Of a DNA stretch of 64,000 nt, positions 43,121 to 52,426 are shown in pieces. The notes below the pieces were generated by a model. The model was not told the DNA's origin. It did not search any database and saw nothing but the letters and a program-made list of their open reading frames with translations. The translations under genes were made by a program, and so were the position numbers. The DNA is taken from assembly GCF_001570625.1 (NCBI RefSeq), contig NZ_BBQT01000016.1, positions 1 to 64,000 of the forward strand. Reading direction: 5' to 3'. Source of the DNA: Syntrophomonas wolfei subsp. methylbutyratica. GTDB taxonomy: Bacteria > Bacillota > Syntrophomonadia > Syntrophomonadales > Syntrophomonadaceae. How positions within the stretch are numbered: position 1 is the stretch's first letter; each line of letters starts with the position of its first letter.

Positions 43121-43918
43121 TTAATCCGGTGCTGGATAACTTATCCCCAATTGGCGCCCTTCCGAAGTAATCTCAACTTTCGCTTTCTCCACGAGTGGCT
43201 TTATTCTATCATCACCAATCCTGGAGAAACTCTTTGCAACATACCCCTGCTCATCCTCCTGTGCCTCATCCTCATATTTTTGCAGGTAGACACCCCAATT
43301 GATTTTAGCCAGGCTATCAGCAAAGCGATTTTCCATTAATAAGAAATAATCTTCCTCTGAAATGCCCCAGGCCTGTATTAGAACAGTAATTTCTTCCGGT
43401 TTTAAAATTTCTATATACTTTTGCTGGTCTGCTATATAAGCCTTAATCTGAGCCTCAGGAGGATATATTCCCAGGCTTCTTGCAGCACTGCTTATCACTT
43501 TGGTCTCTATTAAATCACTCAGTATTTCTGCATCAGAAGGAATACTCTTATTGTTGAATTCCGCCTGTAGGATTTTATTAATCTTTTCCCAATACCAATT
43601 TGAAGCCGTAATAGTTTCTCCGTTAACCCGAGCAACAACAATATTTCTATTTTCAATCGTAACCTTTCCCTTTAGCTTCTCACCGAGACAGTGCATTCTT
43701 TCATTAATTTCTGTTTGTTGAACCGGATTAGGTTTTGAAATTTGGGAAAAATCAACATCTACTATAACAGATTCAGTTGCGGCTGTGATAATTTCGTCAA
43801 TCTGAGTCTTGGTAAGCGGTTGCTGGGAGTCTTCAAAATTATTAGATTCGCGGACATCCGAACAAGCGTTTAATATCGTAATCATAAATAAGAGCAATAT
43901 AATAACTAATTTTTTCAT
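43121..43918 (-). CDS. Lipoprotein with SurA-N-like chaperone domain
   Basis: 265 residues. The signal peptide ends in the lipobox ILNAC (Cys19), so the protein is lipid-anchored outside the membrane. Residues about 95-220 (VARVNGETITASNWYWEKINK, then ISDLIETK-type helices, LGIYPPEAQIKAYIADQQKY, WGISEEDYFLLMENRFA) match the SurA/PrsA N-terminal chaperone domain. No parvulin PPIase domain follows. It probably assists folding of secreted proteins, or is a substrate-binding variant. It is transcribed towards hbd-crt and ends 35 bp past their terminator. Confidence 0.75.
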   Translation of the reverse strand: MKKLVIILLLFMITILNACSDVRESNNFEDSQQPLTKTQIDEIITAATESVIVDVDFSQISKPNPVQQTEINERMHCLGEKLKGKVTIENRNIVVARVNGETITASNWYWEKINKILQAEFNNKSIPSDAEILSDLIETKVISSAARSLGIYPPEAQIKAYIADQQKYIEILKPEEITVLIQAWGISEEDYFLLMENRFADSLAKINWGVYLQKYEDEAQEDEQGYVAKSFSRIGDDRIKPLVEKAKVEITSEGRQLGISYPAPD

Positions 43919-44143
43919 AATGCTAACCCATCCTCATATTTAATAAAATTCTTTTATTTACTGGTTATAGCAATAATATTCGATAATATTACATCCGGCA
44001 ATCCTGTACTGTTACAGCTAACCTAAAACCGTGCAAAAATTTGCCTGACTTTCAAATGAATCTCTTGTTGCATATTAATCTACTAATGTTTAGTATATCG
44101 GAATTCTACAATTGCTGCGTATCATAGAAAGAATGAAAATTCC

Positions 44144-44836
44144 TTATTTTACTTTCAGTGTCCGCAAATACGCCTTTTCTTCCGTTCCGATCCGATAGCT
44201 CTCAATCGCTTTCTGGATAGCTTTATTGTGCGTCCACTTCTCCAAACGCTGCTCCTGAATGTACGGCAAAGCGGCTTCGTACTGCTTGGCTAATGCCGTT
44301 GCGAAATACCAGGCGATCATCATGTTTACATAATATTCTTTAGAACGGATACATGCCACGAACTCAATCATCTCCGACCGGAAATCGTCATCGAGATAAA
44401 ATCTCATCAGCATTCCGATCCCGAAGCGCACCGTATAAATCCGATCTGACTTCAGCCAGGCTTTGATTTTTCCGTAGAGCTTGTGCAGATGCTTTTTAAA
44501 TACCTTCGGTGAAATAAGGTCACAGGTCGCCCAGTTATCTATATATGGCAGAAACTCGTCAAGGGCAGCAACGACGGCATCATAATCCGTTATCGTCTCA
44601 ATCAGAAAACCGTGTAGGTTATTTTCTTCGAAATACGCATGCGGCAGGATTTTGAGAAACTCCGAAACTTCCGGCATTTTGGAAAACTCCCGGGCGAGCT
44701 TGCGCAAATCCGGCGTGCGGACGCCAATCACAGTTTCCGGGTTCACCGTCGGCATAAGTTTGCACGAAAACTCTTTGTATTTTAGATCCTGTAACTCAAA
44801 TAGCCGGTGCTGGATCTCTTTTTCTATGTCACTCAT
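44144..44836 (-). CDS. AlkD-like DNA alkylation repair protein
   Basis: 230 residues from ATG 44836 with AAAAGGTG; a GTG at 44845 is possible. HEAT-like repeats and family segments are present: VIGVRTPDLRKLAREF, FEENNLHGFLI, IDNWATCDLISPKVF, YTVRFGIGMLMRFYL and the C-terminal THNKAIQKAIESYRI. The WATCD segment holds the Trp and Asp that cradle the damaged base in AlkD. The family excises or recognises alkylated bases. No partner genes are adjacent. Confidence 0.88.
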   Translation of the reverse strand: MSDIEKEIQHRLFELQDLKYKEFSCKLMPTVNPETVIGVRTPDLRKLAREFSKMPEVSEFLKILPHAYFEENNLHGFLIETITDYDAVVAALDEFLPYIDNWATCDLISPKVFKKHLHKLYGKIKAWLKSDRIYTVRFGIGMLMRFYLDDDFRSEMIEFVACIRSKEYYVNMMIAWYFATALAKQYEAALPYIQEQRLEKWTHNKAIQKAIESYRIGTEEKAYLRTLKVK

Positions 44837-44845
44837 ATTCTTCAC

Positions 44846-45317
44846 CTTTTATCAAATGCATGTTATCTTTAATCTTTATGTTTCTCTCAACAAGACAATT
44901 CGCTGTTAACCATTCGCATCATTAGCCTAATGGGCAAAACCAAATATGGATAATGGGAAGCTGGTAAATGGTTAACTCCTGTTTCCTATTTTGTACCAGG
45001 CACGTTGCGCCTTCTCTTTATTAGACGAAAGAGCCGAGAACAAAACATCGCAAATCTTGGATTCTTCCAACATTTCCGCACAATTCCCTATTTGTTAGCA
45101 TAGTAATCATTAAACAAACAACCACGATTTTCCTTCATATTCCCCTATGTATTGTCACAATAGAATAATTTTCGTTAATAATGCCATAAATATGCCATTC
45201 GTAATCAGGTGTTATAATTACTTTCTAACGGATTTTATTATTGATAACGGTCAACTTTAGTTGATTATAGTTGATTATAGTTTACAGGTTGCTTATAATT
45301 ATGATGGAGGTGGTTTC
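44846..45317 (+). other. Intergenic region with TAGTTGATTA tandem repeat
   Basis: AT-rich, with no gene seen. The 11-bp unit TAGTTGATTA(T) is tandemly repeated at about 45258-45280, just upstream of the HTH-Uma2 gene, and could be a binding site for that gene's HTH domain. A candidate -35 TTGTCA lies near 45156, but no convincing -10 follows. Confidence 0.35.
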
Positions 45318-46079
45318 ATGAGCATGGATAAGGAATTGATAACGGCCCAGGCTCTGGCCGAAGCCCTGCATCTTTCGGTGGAAACGATATGGAGATACAC
45401 CAGGGAAAAGAAAATACCTTACATTGAACTGGGCAACAAGCAGTACCGCTATAAAAAGGACGATGTAATCAAAGCACTGAGTAACGGCAGCATTCAGGAA
45501 AGTGCATCCCCGTATGAAACTGAGGAACCCAGGAAGCTTACCTACCAGGATTACCTGCTCTTGCCGGAAGAGCCGGGTTATCATTTCGAGATTCTTGACG
45601 GCATGTTGATAAAAGAACCGGCACCCAATGTTATGCACCAGCGGGTTTCCCGCAGGTTGCAAAGAATCCTGGAAGATTACTTCTGGAAGGTTGATCCCAA
45701 GGGTGAGGTCTTTAATGCACCCTTGGATGTTACCTTGCATGATGTTAACGTGGTCCAGCCGGATTTGCTTTATGTTGCAAGCGAACAGGAAGTTATTGTA
45801 AAAGATACCCGGATTGACGGGCCGCCCATGCTAGTTGTGGAAGTTATGTCTCCTTCCAGCACCCGCAAAGACCGTTTGCAAAAAAGACGGATTTACCAGG
45901 AGGCCCGGGTAGAACATTATTGGCTGGTCAATCCCCAGGAAAAAACGCTTGAGTGTTTCGCCTGGCATGATGGTGTATACGCCTTGGTGGCGGGCGGAAT
46001 GGAAGAGGAGTTGGTGGAACATCCGGATTTTCCCGGCCTGTCCATCGCCTTAAAAGCCCTGTGGAATAGAGAGATATAG
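45318..46079 (+). CDS. HTH-Uma2 family putative endonuclease fusion
   Basis: 253 residues from ATG 45318 with GGAGGTGG. Residues 1-55 are an excisionase-type HTH (LITAQALAEALHLSVETIWRYTREKKIPYIELG, then YRYKKDDV). Residues about 75-245 are a Uma2 (DUF820) PD-(D/E)xK fold: YHFEILDGMLI, VVQPDLLYV, LVVEVMSPSSTRKDRLQKRRIYQ and the HYWLVNPQ core strand. The PD, EV and K positions of the nuclease motif are present. Uma2 domains are usually stand-alone and abundant in some genomes; their biological role is open. The fused HTH suggests DNA targeting or autoregulation. Confidence 0.82.
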   Translation: MSMDKELITAQALAEALHLSVETIWRYTREKKIPYIELGNKQYRYKKDDVIKALSNGSIQESASPYETEEPRKLTYQDYLLLPEEPGYHFEILDGMLIKEPAPNVMHQRVSRRLQRILEDYFWKVDPKGEVFNAPLDVTLHDVNVVQPDLLYVASEQEVIVKDTRIDGPPMLVVEVMSPSSTRKDRLQKRRIYQEARVEHYWLVNPQEKTLECFAWHDGVYALVAGGMEEELVEHPDFPGLSIALKALWNREI

Positions 46080-46331
46080 GGATATTTCCAGGTCGCCGGC
46101 CTGGGCATTTCGTTCATGATTCCGGCAATCTGCTCCCAGCTCATGCTGTTCCGGTAAGGCCGGTCTTCCCGCAAAGCCACAAATAGATCGGTTCTTCCGA
46201 TGTTTAAAAATTACGGTGCTTTACTCTGCCTTGAAATTTGTCTTCTCCTTATTGCTATGCTATGATGCAGTATGTAAATATGTGTAAGAAAGTAGCTTAA
46301 CGGCAAGTTTCTTGAAGGTTAGGAGAGTTAT

Positions 46332-47060
46332 ATGATAGAAATCTGCAGAGTATCCAAAAGCTACAACCGGGGCCAGGTCAAGGCGGTGGACGATGTCAGC
46401 CTGACCGTCCAAGGCGGGGAGATATTCGGCTTTTTGGGTCCCAACGGAGCTGGGAAGACTACCCTGATCAAAATGATTACCGGAATCCTCAATGCCGACC
46501 GGGGCAGCATCAAAATCAACGGCCGGGATATAAAAGACAGCCCATTGGAGGCCAAAATGCAGTTCGGCTTTGTACCTGACGACCCCAATATTTTCTCGCG
46601 CCTCACCGGCATCGAATACCTGAACTTCATGGCCGACGTCTATCAGGTTTCCTCTGAAATCAGGGTGGAACGCATTCAGAAACTGCTGGAACGCTTTGAA
46701 ATGTCAACGGCCGCCGCCGATCTGATTCAGAGTTATTCCCATGGCATGAAACAGAAAATCGTGGTGATCGGAGCCCTGCTGCATAATCCACCGGTTTGGA
46801 TTTTGGATGAACCGATGACCGGCCTTGATCCGCGTTCATCTTATGATTTGAAGGAAATGATGCGTGAACATGCCGATGCCGGCAAAACGGTTTTCTTCTC
46901 CACCCATGTGCTGGAAGTGGCCGAAAAGGTATGTGACCGCCTGGCTATAATCAACAAAGGGCGGATGATTTTCTGCGGCAGTCTGGAGGAAATCCGCACT
47001 CATGCCCGGGAAAACCGGTCATTGGAAAATCTGTTCCTGGAGTTGACGGAAAATGCATAG
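46332..47060 (+). CDS. ABC transporter ATP-binding protein
   Basis: 242 residues with TTAGGAGAG before the ATG. Walker A is GPNGAGKT (36-43), the Q loop is FGFVPDDPNIF, the signature is SYSHGMKQK (normally LSGGQ, here degenerate as in ABC-2 exporter subunits), Walker B is VWILDEPMTGLDP and the H loop is STHVLEV. It forms an exporter with the membrane protein encoded next, whose start overlaps this gene by 8 bp. The substrate is unknown; the family includes drug and bacteriocin exporters. Confidence 0.93.
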   Translation: MIEICRVSKSYNRGQVKAVDDVSLTVQGGEIFGFLGPNGAGKTTLIKMITGILNADRGSIKINGRDIKDSPLEAKMQFGFVPDDPNIFSRLTGIEYLNFMADVYQVSSEIRVERIQKLLERFEMSTAAADLIQSYSHGMKQKIVVIGALLHNPPVWILDEPMTGLDPRSSYDLKEMMREHADAGKTVFFSTHVLEVAEKVCDRLAIINKGRMIFCGSLEEIRTHARENRSLENLFLELTENA

Positions 47061-48732
47061 ATTCTGGGCTTTGCTAAAAATCTTATTAATAAATTATTTC
47101 GGCATTTCGATTTTCCAAATGAAAACCTCGAAGAACCGCAAGCCATATTTCAAAAAGATTGGCTTGGTGCTCCTGATCATTGTAGCCTTGGCTCCAACTA
47201 TTGCTCTGTACGTCAAGCTGCTGGTTCGGGGTTTTGACGCGCTGGCTCCGCTGGGACAGGAGGGAGCCATATTGACTTTGGGTATTGTACTGGTGAGTTT
47301 CATTGTGTTTCTATTTGGGATTTTCTATATCATCAATTTCTTCTATTTTGCCGATGACGCCCAAAGCCTGCTGGCTTTGCCCTTGAGCGGCTATCAGGTG
47401 CTGGGGGCCCGCTTCTCGGTGGTGCTGGTCAACGAATACCTGAGCGCTTTGCCTTTTTTACTGCCCCCGCTGCTGGTTTACGGGATCAAGAGCGGTGCCT
47501 CCGTTCTGTATTGGCTGTACGCCTTGGTTGGCTTTGCCCTGGTTCCCTTGCTGCCCCTGGGGCTGGCTACCATACCAACGGTCATCATTATGCGGTTTGC
47601 CAACTTGAGCCGCCGCAAAGACCTCCTGAAGATTCTGGGCGGATTGGTGGTCATCGTACTGGCGGTAGGCTACCAATTCCTATTTCAAAAATCAGGTCCC
47701 AATGCCATGGACACCGCATATTTGCAGCACCTGCTCACCGACCGCAGCGGTCTGATGAACTTGATGAGCCGGGTCTTTCCCTCCACCCGCTATTTGGGGC
47801 TGGCCTTGATCAATGCCGATCAGCTAAGCGGGCTGGTGAACCTGCTGGTATTTGCCGGGCTTTCATTGCTGGTGGTGGCTCTAGCCTGGCTCACCGGTGA
47901 TAAGTTGTATTTTAAAGGTTTGGTGGGCTCCACGGAAACCACGGTAAAAAGGAAGAAATTGAGTGAAGCGGATTACCGCCGGGCGGGCAAGGGTCTGCCG
48001 CCGCTCCTGTCATACTGGGCCAAAGAAATGCGTTTGCTGTTTCGGACCCCGACTTATTTTATCAACAGTGTAATGACCAATCTGCTGGTCCCCGTACTGC
48101 TGACTATTCCATTTTTTATCCAGGGGCGCAATCAAGAAACTACTATGCCTTGGGAAAAGCTCTTAAGTGAACCCCGGGGGCAGACTATTATCATGGCTAT
48201 AATTGTCGGGGGTATTGTTTTTATAATCGGCTCCAACGCTGTTACCGCCACTTCGATATCACGGGAGGGCAGGGAATTATATGTTTCCAAATATATTCCC
48301 CTTTCCTACCGCAAACAGATTCTGGCCAAACTGTTGTCCGGTTATCTGCTGGGAATGAGCGGCGCGGTTTTGATGATAATAGCGGCGAGAGTTTTGATGC
48401 CTTTGGACAATTATTTGATAGCCATGCTGGTGGGGGTGACCTTGGTGGCTGTCATCCCGGTTGTAGAAGCGGGATTGCTTATAGATCTATACAACCCCAA
48501 ACTCAATTGGGAAAACGAGCAACAAGCCTTCAAGCAGAATTTCAATGTGATTTTTTCCATGCTCTTGGCCATACTGCTCGGCGGAGGTATTATTTATATA
48601 GTAATCCGGTATATCCATACCCCGGTTCAGGCCGCCTTATTCATACTGCTGGGGTTCGGGCTGGCCGCCCTGTTCCTGTACTATTTCCTCATGACCTGGG
48701 GAGTTAGACGCTGCCATGAGCTGGAAGGATAG
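47053..48732 (+). CDS. ABC exporter membrane subunit
   Basis: 559 residues with about 12 hydrophobic segments, arranged as two similar halves separated by a cytoplasmic stretch (about 295-330, KRKKLSEADYRRAGKG). It belongs to the large ABC-2-like permease type (DUF-type subunits with FYIINFFYFADDAQSLLALPLSG). Overlap with the ATPase gene means coupled translation. The first residues (MHRFWALLKILLINYFGIS) are an amphipathic interface helix. No export substrate gene is adjacent. Confidence 0.82.
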   Translation: MHRFWALLKILLINYFGISIFQMKTSKNRKPYFKKIGLVLLIIVALAPTIALYVKLLVRGFDALAPLGQEGAILTLGIVLVSFIVFLFGIFYIINFFYFADDAQSLLALPLSGYQVLGARFSVVLVNEYLSALPFLLPPLLVYGIKSGASVLYWLYALVGFALVPLLPLGLATIPTVIIMRFANLSRRKDLLKILGGLVVIVLAVGYQFLFQKSGPNAMDTAYLQHLLTDRSGLMNLMSRVFPSTRYLGLALINADQLSGLVNLLVFAGLSLLVVALAWLTGDKLYFKGLVGSTETTVKRKKLSEADYRRAGKGLPPLLSYWAKEMRLLFRTPTYFINSVMTNLLVPVLLTIPFFIQGRNQETTMPWEKLLSEPRGQTIIMAIIVGGIVFIIGSNAVTATSISREGRELYVSKYIPLSYRKQILAKLLSGYLLGMSGAVLMIIAARVLMPLDNYLIAMLVGVTLVAVIPVVEAGLLIDLYNPKLNWENEQQAFKQNFNVIFSMLLAILLGGGIIYIVIRYIHTPVQAALFILLGFGLAALFLYYFLMTWGVRRCHELEG

Positions 48733-48738
48733 CCGTAC

Positions 48739-48777
48739 AAGAGGCCATAGTAAGCAGTAGAACCAATTTTGCCTCTT
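48739..48777. terminator. Weak bidirectional hairpin between converging genes
   Basis: AAGAGGC (48739-48745) pairs with GCCTCTT (48771-48777) across a 25-nt loop between the stops of the ABC permease (plus) and pyk (minus). A short T run follows on the plus strand. The long loop makes it doubtful. Confidence 0.3.
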
Positions 48778-48801
48778 TCGTAGTTTAAACTTCCGAAATT
48801 A

Positions 48802-50550
48802 TCAGCGTACCCGGGCAATTCCCTGGTAGACCCGGCCATGAGGGGTATCCAGGGTGACCAGCATATCGTCCTCCAATAGACCGGTGGCGTTTCTGGCTCC
48901 TACAATGACGGGAATGTTTGCATTCAAACCCATAATAGCCGCATTGGAGGTCAGGCCTCCTTCCTCCGCTACCAGGGCGGCAATTCTGGACAGGTGGGGG
49001 GCCAGGGCACAGTCGGCACTGGTGGTTACAACGATGTCCCCGTCTTTAATCTTTTCCATGTCTTCCGGATAAATTACTATTCTTACCCTCCCGGTAACCG
49101 GGTCTTTGCCTATGCCCATACCCTGGGCCATAATCCGGCCTACAACATGAACCTTTAAAAGATTGGTGCCTCCCGGGGAACCGATGGGCACTCCGGCAGT
49201 CAATATCACCAGGTCTCCGTTGTTAATATAGGAAGACTCTAAGGCCGCTTTTATCGATTCTTCGAATAATTCATCGGTGCCTGAGGTTTCAGGAATCAAG
49301 AGGGGGTAGACGCCCCACACCAGAGCCAGCTTGTTCAATATCCGCTTTTCAGTGGTAACGGCGACAATACTGGCCTGGGGCCGGTATTTGGCTACCATCC
49401 TGGCGGTAAGACCGGTTACGGTAGGAGTAATTATGGCCGAGGCGTTCAAATTCATGGCGGTGGCACAGGTGGCAAAGCTGATAGCATCCGTTATGGACAG
49501 CTCTCCTTGCAGTCTCCTCTGCCGCAAGATTTCCTGGTAAGGCAACACTTCTTCCGCCCGCCCGGCTATGCGGGCCATGGTCTTGACCACTTCAACCGGG
49601 TATTTCCCGGCAGCTGTTTCTCCTGAAAGCATAATGGCATCGGCACCATCAAAAATAGCATTGGCTACATCGGAAACTTCCGCCCGTGTGGGACGGGGGT
49701 TTACTATCATGGAATCCAGCATCTGGGTGGCAATGATCACCATCTTTCCTCGGGGACTGCATTTCTCTATGATGTTCTTTTGCACCAGCGGTACTTCCTC
49801 CGCCGGTATCTCCACTCCCAAATCCCCTCTGGCTACCATTATCCCATCAGCTACTTTGATAATGTCTTCCAGGTTTTCTACCCCTTGCTGGCTTTCAATC
49901 TTGGCTATTATATCTATGTCGGCATCCCGCCGCTCCAAAAGACGCCTTATTTCCAGCACATCATCCGCTGTACGCACGAAAGAAGCGGCAATGAAGTCCA
50001 CTTCTTGCTCTATGCCAAAGTTAATATCCTCTTTATCTTTTTCACTGAGGAAAGGCATGTTTATACGAGCTCCGGGTACATTGATTCCTTTCCTCTCTCC
50101 CAGTTCCCCACCATTGACCACCTGGCAAATAATGTCCGTATCGCTGGTCTCCAGCACCTGCAGATTAATCAAGCCATCAGCCAGCAGTATGCTGTTGCCC
50201 TTTTCCACCTCCTGGGGCAGGCGATCATAGGTGATCTGTACCAGGTGTTCATCTCCGTCTACCTGGCGGGTGGTGAGCACAAAACGCTGCCCGGCTTCCA
50301 GCTTCACCTTTCCGGCCTTGAGCAAGCCAGTTCTTATCTCCGGTCCTTTGGTATCCAGCATTATGGCTACCGGTACTCCCGCCTTCTTACGGGCCTCGCG
50401 TATGTTGGCAATTCTCTTCTGGTGTTCTTCATAGCTCCCATGGGAAAAATTAAGGCGGGTGATATTCATGCCGGCCTCTATCATAAGCAGTAAGTTCTCA
50501 ATCTGCTCGCTGGCCGGGCCAATGGTACATATAATCTTGGTTTTTCTCAT
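48802..50550 (-). CDS. pyk: Pyruvate kinase with C-terminal swivelling domain
   Basis: 582 residues, longer than the basic 470-residue enzyme. The catalytic part is complete: KIICTIGPASE, NFSHG, AIMLDTKGPEIRTG, the MVARGDLGVEIP segment and ATQMLDSM. The C-terminal extra 100 residues form the PEP-utiliser mobile domain seen in Bacillus-type enzymes, but the usual GGLTSHAA reads GGLTSNAA, so the His is replaced by Asn and phosphotransfer there is unlikely. The enzyme makes pyruvate and ATP in glycolysis. It follows pfkA on the same strand, but a small mobile element now separates them. Confidence 0.95.
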   Translation of the reverse strand: MRKTKIICTIGPASEQIENLLLMIEAGMNITRLNFSHGSYEEHQKRIANIREARKKAGVPVAIMLDTKGPEIRTGLLKAGKVKLEAGQRFVLTTRQVDGDEHLVQITYDRLPQEVEKGNSILLADGLINLQVLETSDTDIICQVVNGGELGERKGINVPGARINMPFLSEKDKEDINFGIEQEVDFIAASFVRTADDVLEIRRLLERRDADIDIIAKIESQQGVENLEDIIKVADGIMVARGDLGVEIPAEEVPLVQKNIIEKCSPRGKMVIIATQMLDSMIVNPRPTRAEVSDVANAIFDGADAIMLSGETAAGKYPVEVVKTMARIAGRAEEVLPYQEILRQRRLQGELSITDAISFATCATAMNLNASAIITPTVTGLTARMVAKYRPQASIVAVTTEKRILNKLALVWGVYPLLIPETSGTDELFEESIKAALESSYINNGDLVILTAGVPIGSPGGTNLLKVHVVGRIMAQGMGIGKDPVTGRVRIVIYPEDMEKIKDGDIVVTTSADCALAPHLSRIAALVAEEGGLTSNAAIMGLNANIPVIVGARNATGLLEDDMLVTLDTPHGRVYQGIARVR

Positions 50551-50624
50551 AAAGCCATCTCCTTCACTCTGACATGGGGATAGTCTTTGGGTATATCATA
50601 GGGCCGGTTCTGATATACAAGGAT

Positions 50625-50995
50625 GATTCTATTACAAAAAGTTATTATTATTCATTGGCTTGTATAAATATACCGCTCCAGCGTCCTTAATAGCGACCGA
50701 AGGGAGCATCAGTTGTGCCCGACAGGGCGCTACGCATGGGCAACACCTGCGGCTTGTCTCGCGGCTCAAGGGGTGCCGCGCTAATCTCCCATCCATGGGA
50801 GGCAACCTTAATAGTGACACCCGCAGGGTGGAACACCAGGCGTACCCGAAGGGTGAAGCGCTCTCGCGACGTCCTGTCGCTCGCCCCCCTTTCGCCTGCT
50901 CGCCTTCGCCTGGTTGTTGCATCCATGCTTCGCCAACGCTCGCTTTGTATATTTATGCAACCCTTATGCAACAAAAGGTGTTTTGCAGTGGAGTC
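50625..50995. mobile_element. MITE-like element, copy 1 (371 bp)
   Basis: A GC-rich sequence found again at 56347-56660 with most positions identical. It starts GATTCTATTACAAAAA and ends TTTTGCAGTGGAGTC, imperfect inverted repeats of about 16 bp, and is flanked by AAGGAT on both sides (50619-50624 and 50996-51001). A second inverted pair lies inside (TTGTATAAATATA and TATATTTATGCAA). This copy has about 55 extra bases (near 50800-50852) containing a second CCTTAATAGTGAC-type unit. No transposase is encoded. It lies between pfkA and pyk. Confidence 0.8.
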
Positions 50996-51085
50996 AAGGA
51001 TTAATACGAAAATAGGGTTTAGAGAGAAGGAATTTTGTCAACAACCCCGTCCCCGTGTCACCCCGGCGTCCTCTTGTCTCAACAG

Positions 51086-52042
51086 TTAAATAGAGAGTAT
51101 TCGGGCTATCTCAAACATTGCCAGTTCCGGGGTTTTGCTTCCCCTAATTACTTCCTGCAGCGGAACCGGAAGAATTCTATCTCCTTCTTCCGCCACCATT
51201 ACATTCCTTTTACCTTCCACGATAAAGTCCACTGCGGCCATACCCATGCGTGAGGCCATTATCCGGTCCACAGCCGTGGGCGTGCCCCCTCTTTGGGTAT
51301 GTCCCAGGATACTGACCCGGGTATCCTTGCCGGTTCTTTTTTCTATTTCCTGGGCCAGTTCCATCACCGGGTAAACCCCTTCAGCCAGTATTATTATGCT
51401 GTGCAGCTTGCCCCTTTGGGTTCCCTGCTTGATCTTTCTGGTAACCTCATCCAGGTCGGTCTCGATTTCCGGTATCAGGATGGATTCAGCTCCCCCGGCC
51501 ACACCTGCCGCCAGGGCAATCTCCCCGCAATGCCGCCCCATAACCTCAATAATAAAAATCCGCCCATGGCTGGTAGCGGTATCCCTGATCCGGTTGATGG
51601 CTTCCAGAGCTGTATTCACAGCGGTGTCAAAACCGATGGAACGGGTATATACTATGTCGTTATCTATGGTAGCGGGAATTCCTATAACATTTATTCCCAG
51701 TTTGCTAAGCTCATAACCTCCGCGCAGGCTCCCGTTCCCGCCTATTATGACCAGGTTCTGAATGTCCCGTTTCTGCAGTTCATCCCGGGCCTTTTCCCGC
51801 CCATTGCCGGTCATGAAGATTTGTGAGCGCGAGGTCTGCAATATGGTTCCCCCCCGGTGAATGATATCGGCCACCGACCCCCGGGACATAGGGTCAAAAT
51901 TCCCGGCCATTAATCCTTCAAATCCCAGGTGTATGCCATAAGCCTCCATCTGATGATAGAGGGCTGTTCTGACCACCGCCCGAATAGCGGCGTTCATGCC
52001 TGATGCGTCCCCCCCACTGGTCAATATTCCTATTTTTTGCAA
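51086..52042 (-). CDS. pfkA: 6-phosphofructokinase
   Basis: 318 residues from a TTG at 52042 with AAAGGGGGAA upstream; the longer frame to 52099 adds a Cys/Lys-rich leader without family support. ATP-type PFK features are present: GILTSGGDASGMNAAIRA, IGGNGSLRGG, the substrate loop PATIDNDIVYT, MGRHCGEIAL and LGHTQRGGTP. The ATP-dependent type is indicated by Gly in the IGGNGS motif. The gene is the committed step of glycolysis and belongs to the conserved dnaE-pfkA-pyk neighbourhood of Firmicutes. Confidence 0.95.
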   Translation of the reverse strand: MQKIGILTSGGDASGMNAAIRAVVRTALYHQMEAYGIHLGFEGLMAGNFDPMSRGSVADIIHRGGTILQTSRSQIFMTGNGREKARDELQKRDIQNLVIIGGNGSLRGGYELSKLGINVIGIPATIDNDIVYTRSIGFDTAVNTALEAINRIRDTATSHGRIFIIEVMGRHCGEIALAAGVAGGAESILIPEIETDLDEVTRKIKQGTQRGKLHSIIILAEGVYPVMELAQEIEKRTGKDTRVSILGHTQRGGTPTAVDRIMASRMGMAAVDFIVEGKRNVMVAEEGDRILPVPLQEVIRGSKTPELAMFEIARILSI

Positions 52043-52149
52043 GCCGGTTTCCCCCTTTGGAACCAGACACCGGCAGCCCTCTTTTTTTGCCCCTCGCATT
52101 TAGCAAAATGCATTATTTAGCTTGCAAAGTAAGTTATATGCCAGTATCT

Positions 52150-52401
52150 TTAAGGATTTTTGCTGCTTATTGTACTTTCGCTGGTACTCATTCCGTAGCG
52201 ATGAAGTATTTCGGCATGTCCCCTGATCTTCACGGCTGAAGTATGTTCAGTAAACTGCAGTACCATTACCTCGCCTTTGTCCAGTTTTTCCGTATGATGG
52301 AATTTGGTGTCTTTGCCCCGGGTTAATCCTATAATGGTTACCCCATTCTCCAGGGCTTTAACCACAATATATTGTTCTCCTATATAGCCACTATCATTCA
52401 T
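52150..52401 (-). CDS. mtrB: TRAP, trp RNA-binding attenuation protein
   Basis: 83 residues from ATG 52401 with GGAAGGAG; the frame is open to 52443, but that part overlaps the dnaE end. The sequence follows TRAP closely: [35 protein letters not shown], then [17 protein letters not shown]. Residues for tryptophan binding (GLTRG, HTSA) and for GAG/UAG RNA repeats (Lys and Arg in EKLDKG and VKIRG) are present. TRAP forms an 11-mer ring and represses trp genes when tryptophan is bound. No trp gene is in the window; the gene lies between dnaE and pfkA. Confidence 0.93.
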   Translation of the reverse strand: MNDSGYIGEQYIVVKALENGVTIIGLTRGKDTKFHHTEKLDKGEVMVLQFTEHTSAVKIRGHAEILHRYGMSTSESTISSKNP

Positions 52402-52426
52402 ATGCTCTGCTCCTTCCCTAAAAGTC

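Noticed and set aside
46085-46180. Protein-like segment (SMSWEQIAGIMNE) on the minus strand after the HTH-Uma2 gene
   Set aside because: Only about 30 residues before it runs into the shadow of the Uma2 gene; too short to call a gene, possibly a remnant.
50632-50922. About 95-codon frames on both strands of the MITE-like copies
   Set aside because: Single-base differences between the copies shift the frames and no ribosome site is present; the openness is due to GC-rich composition.
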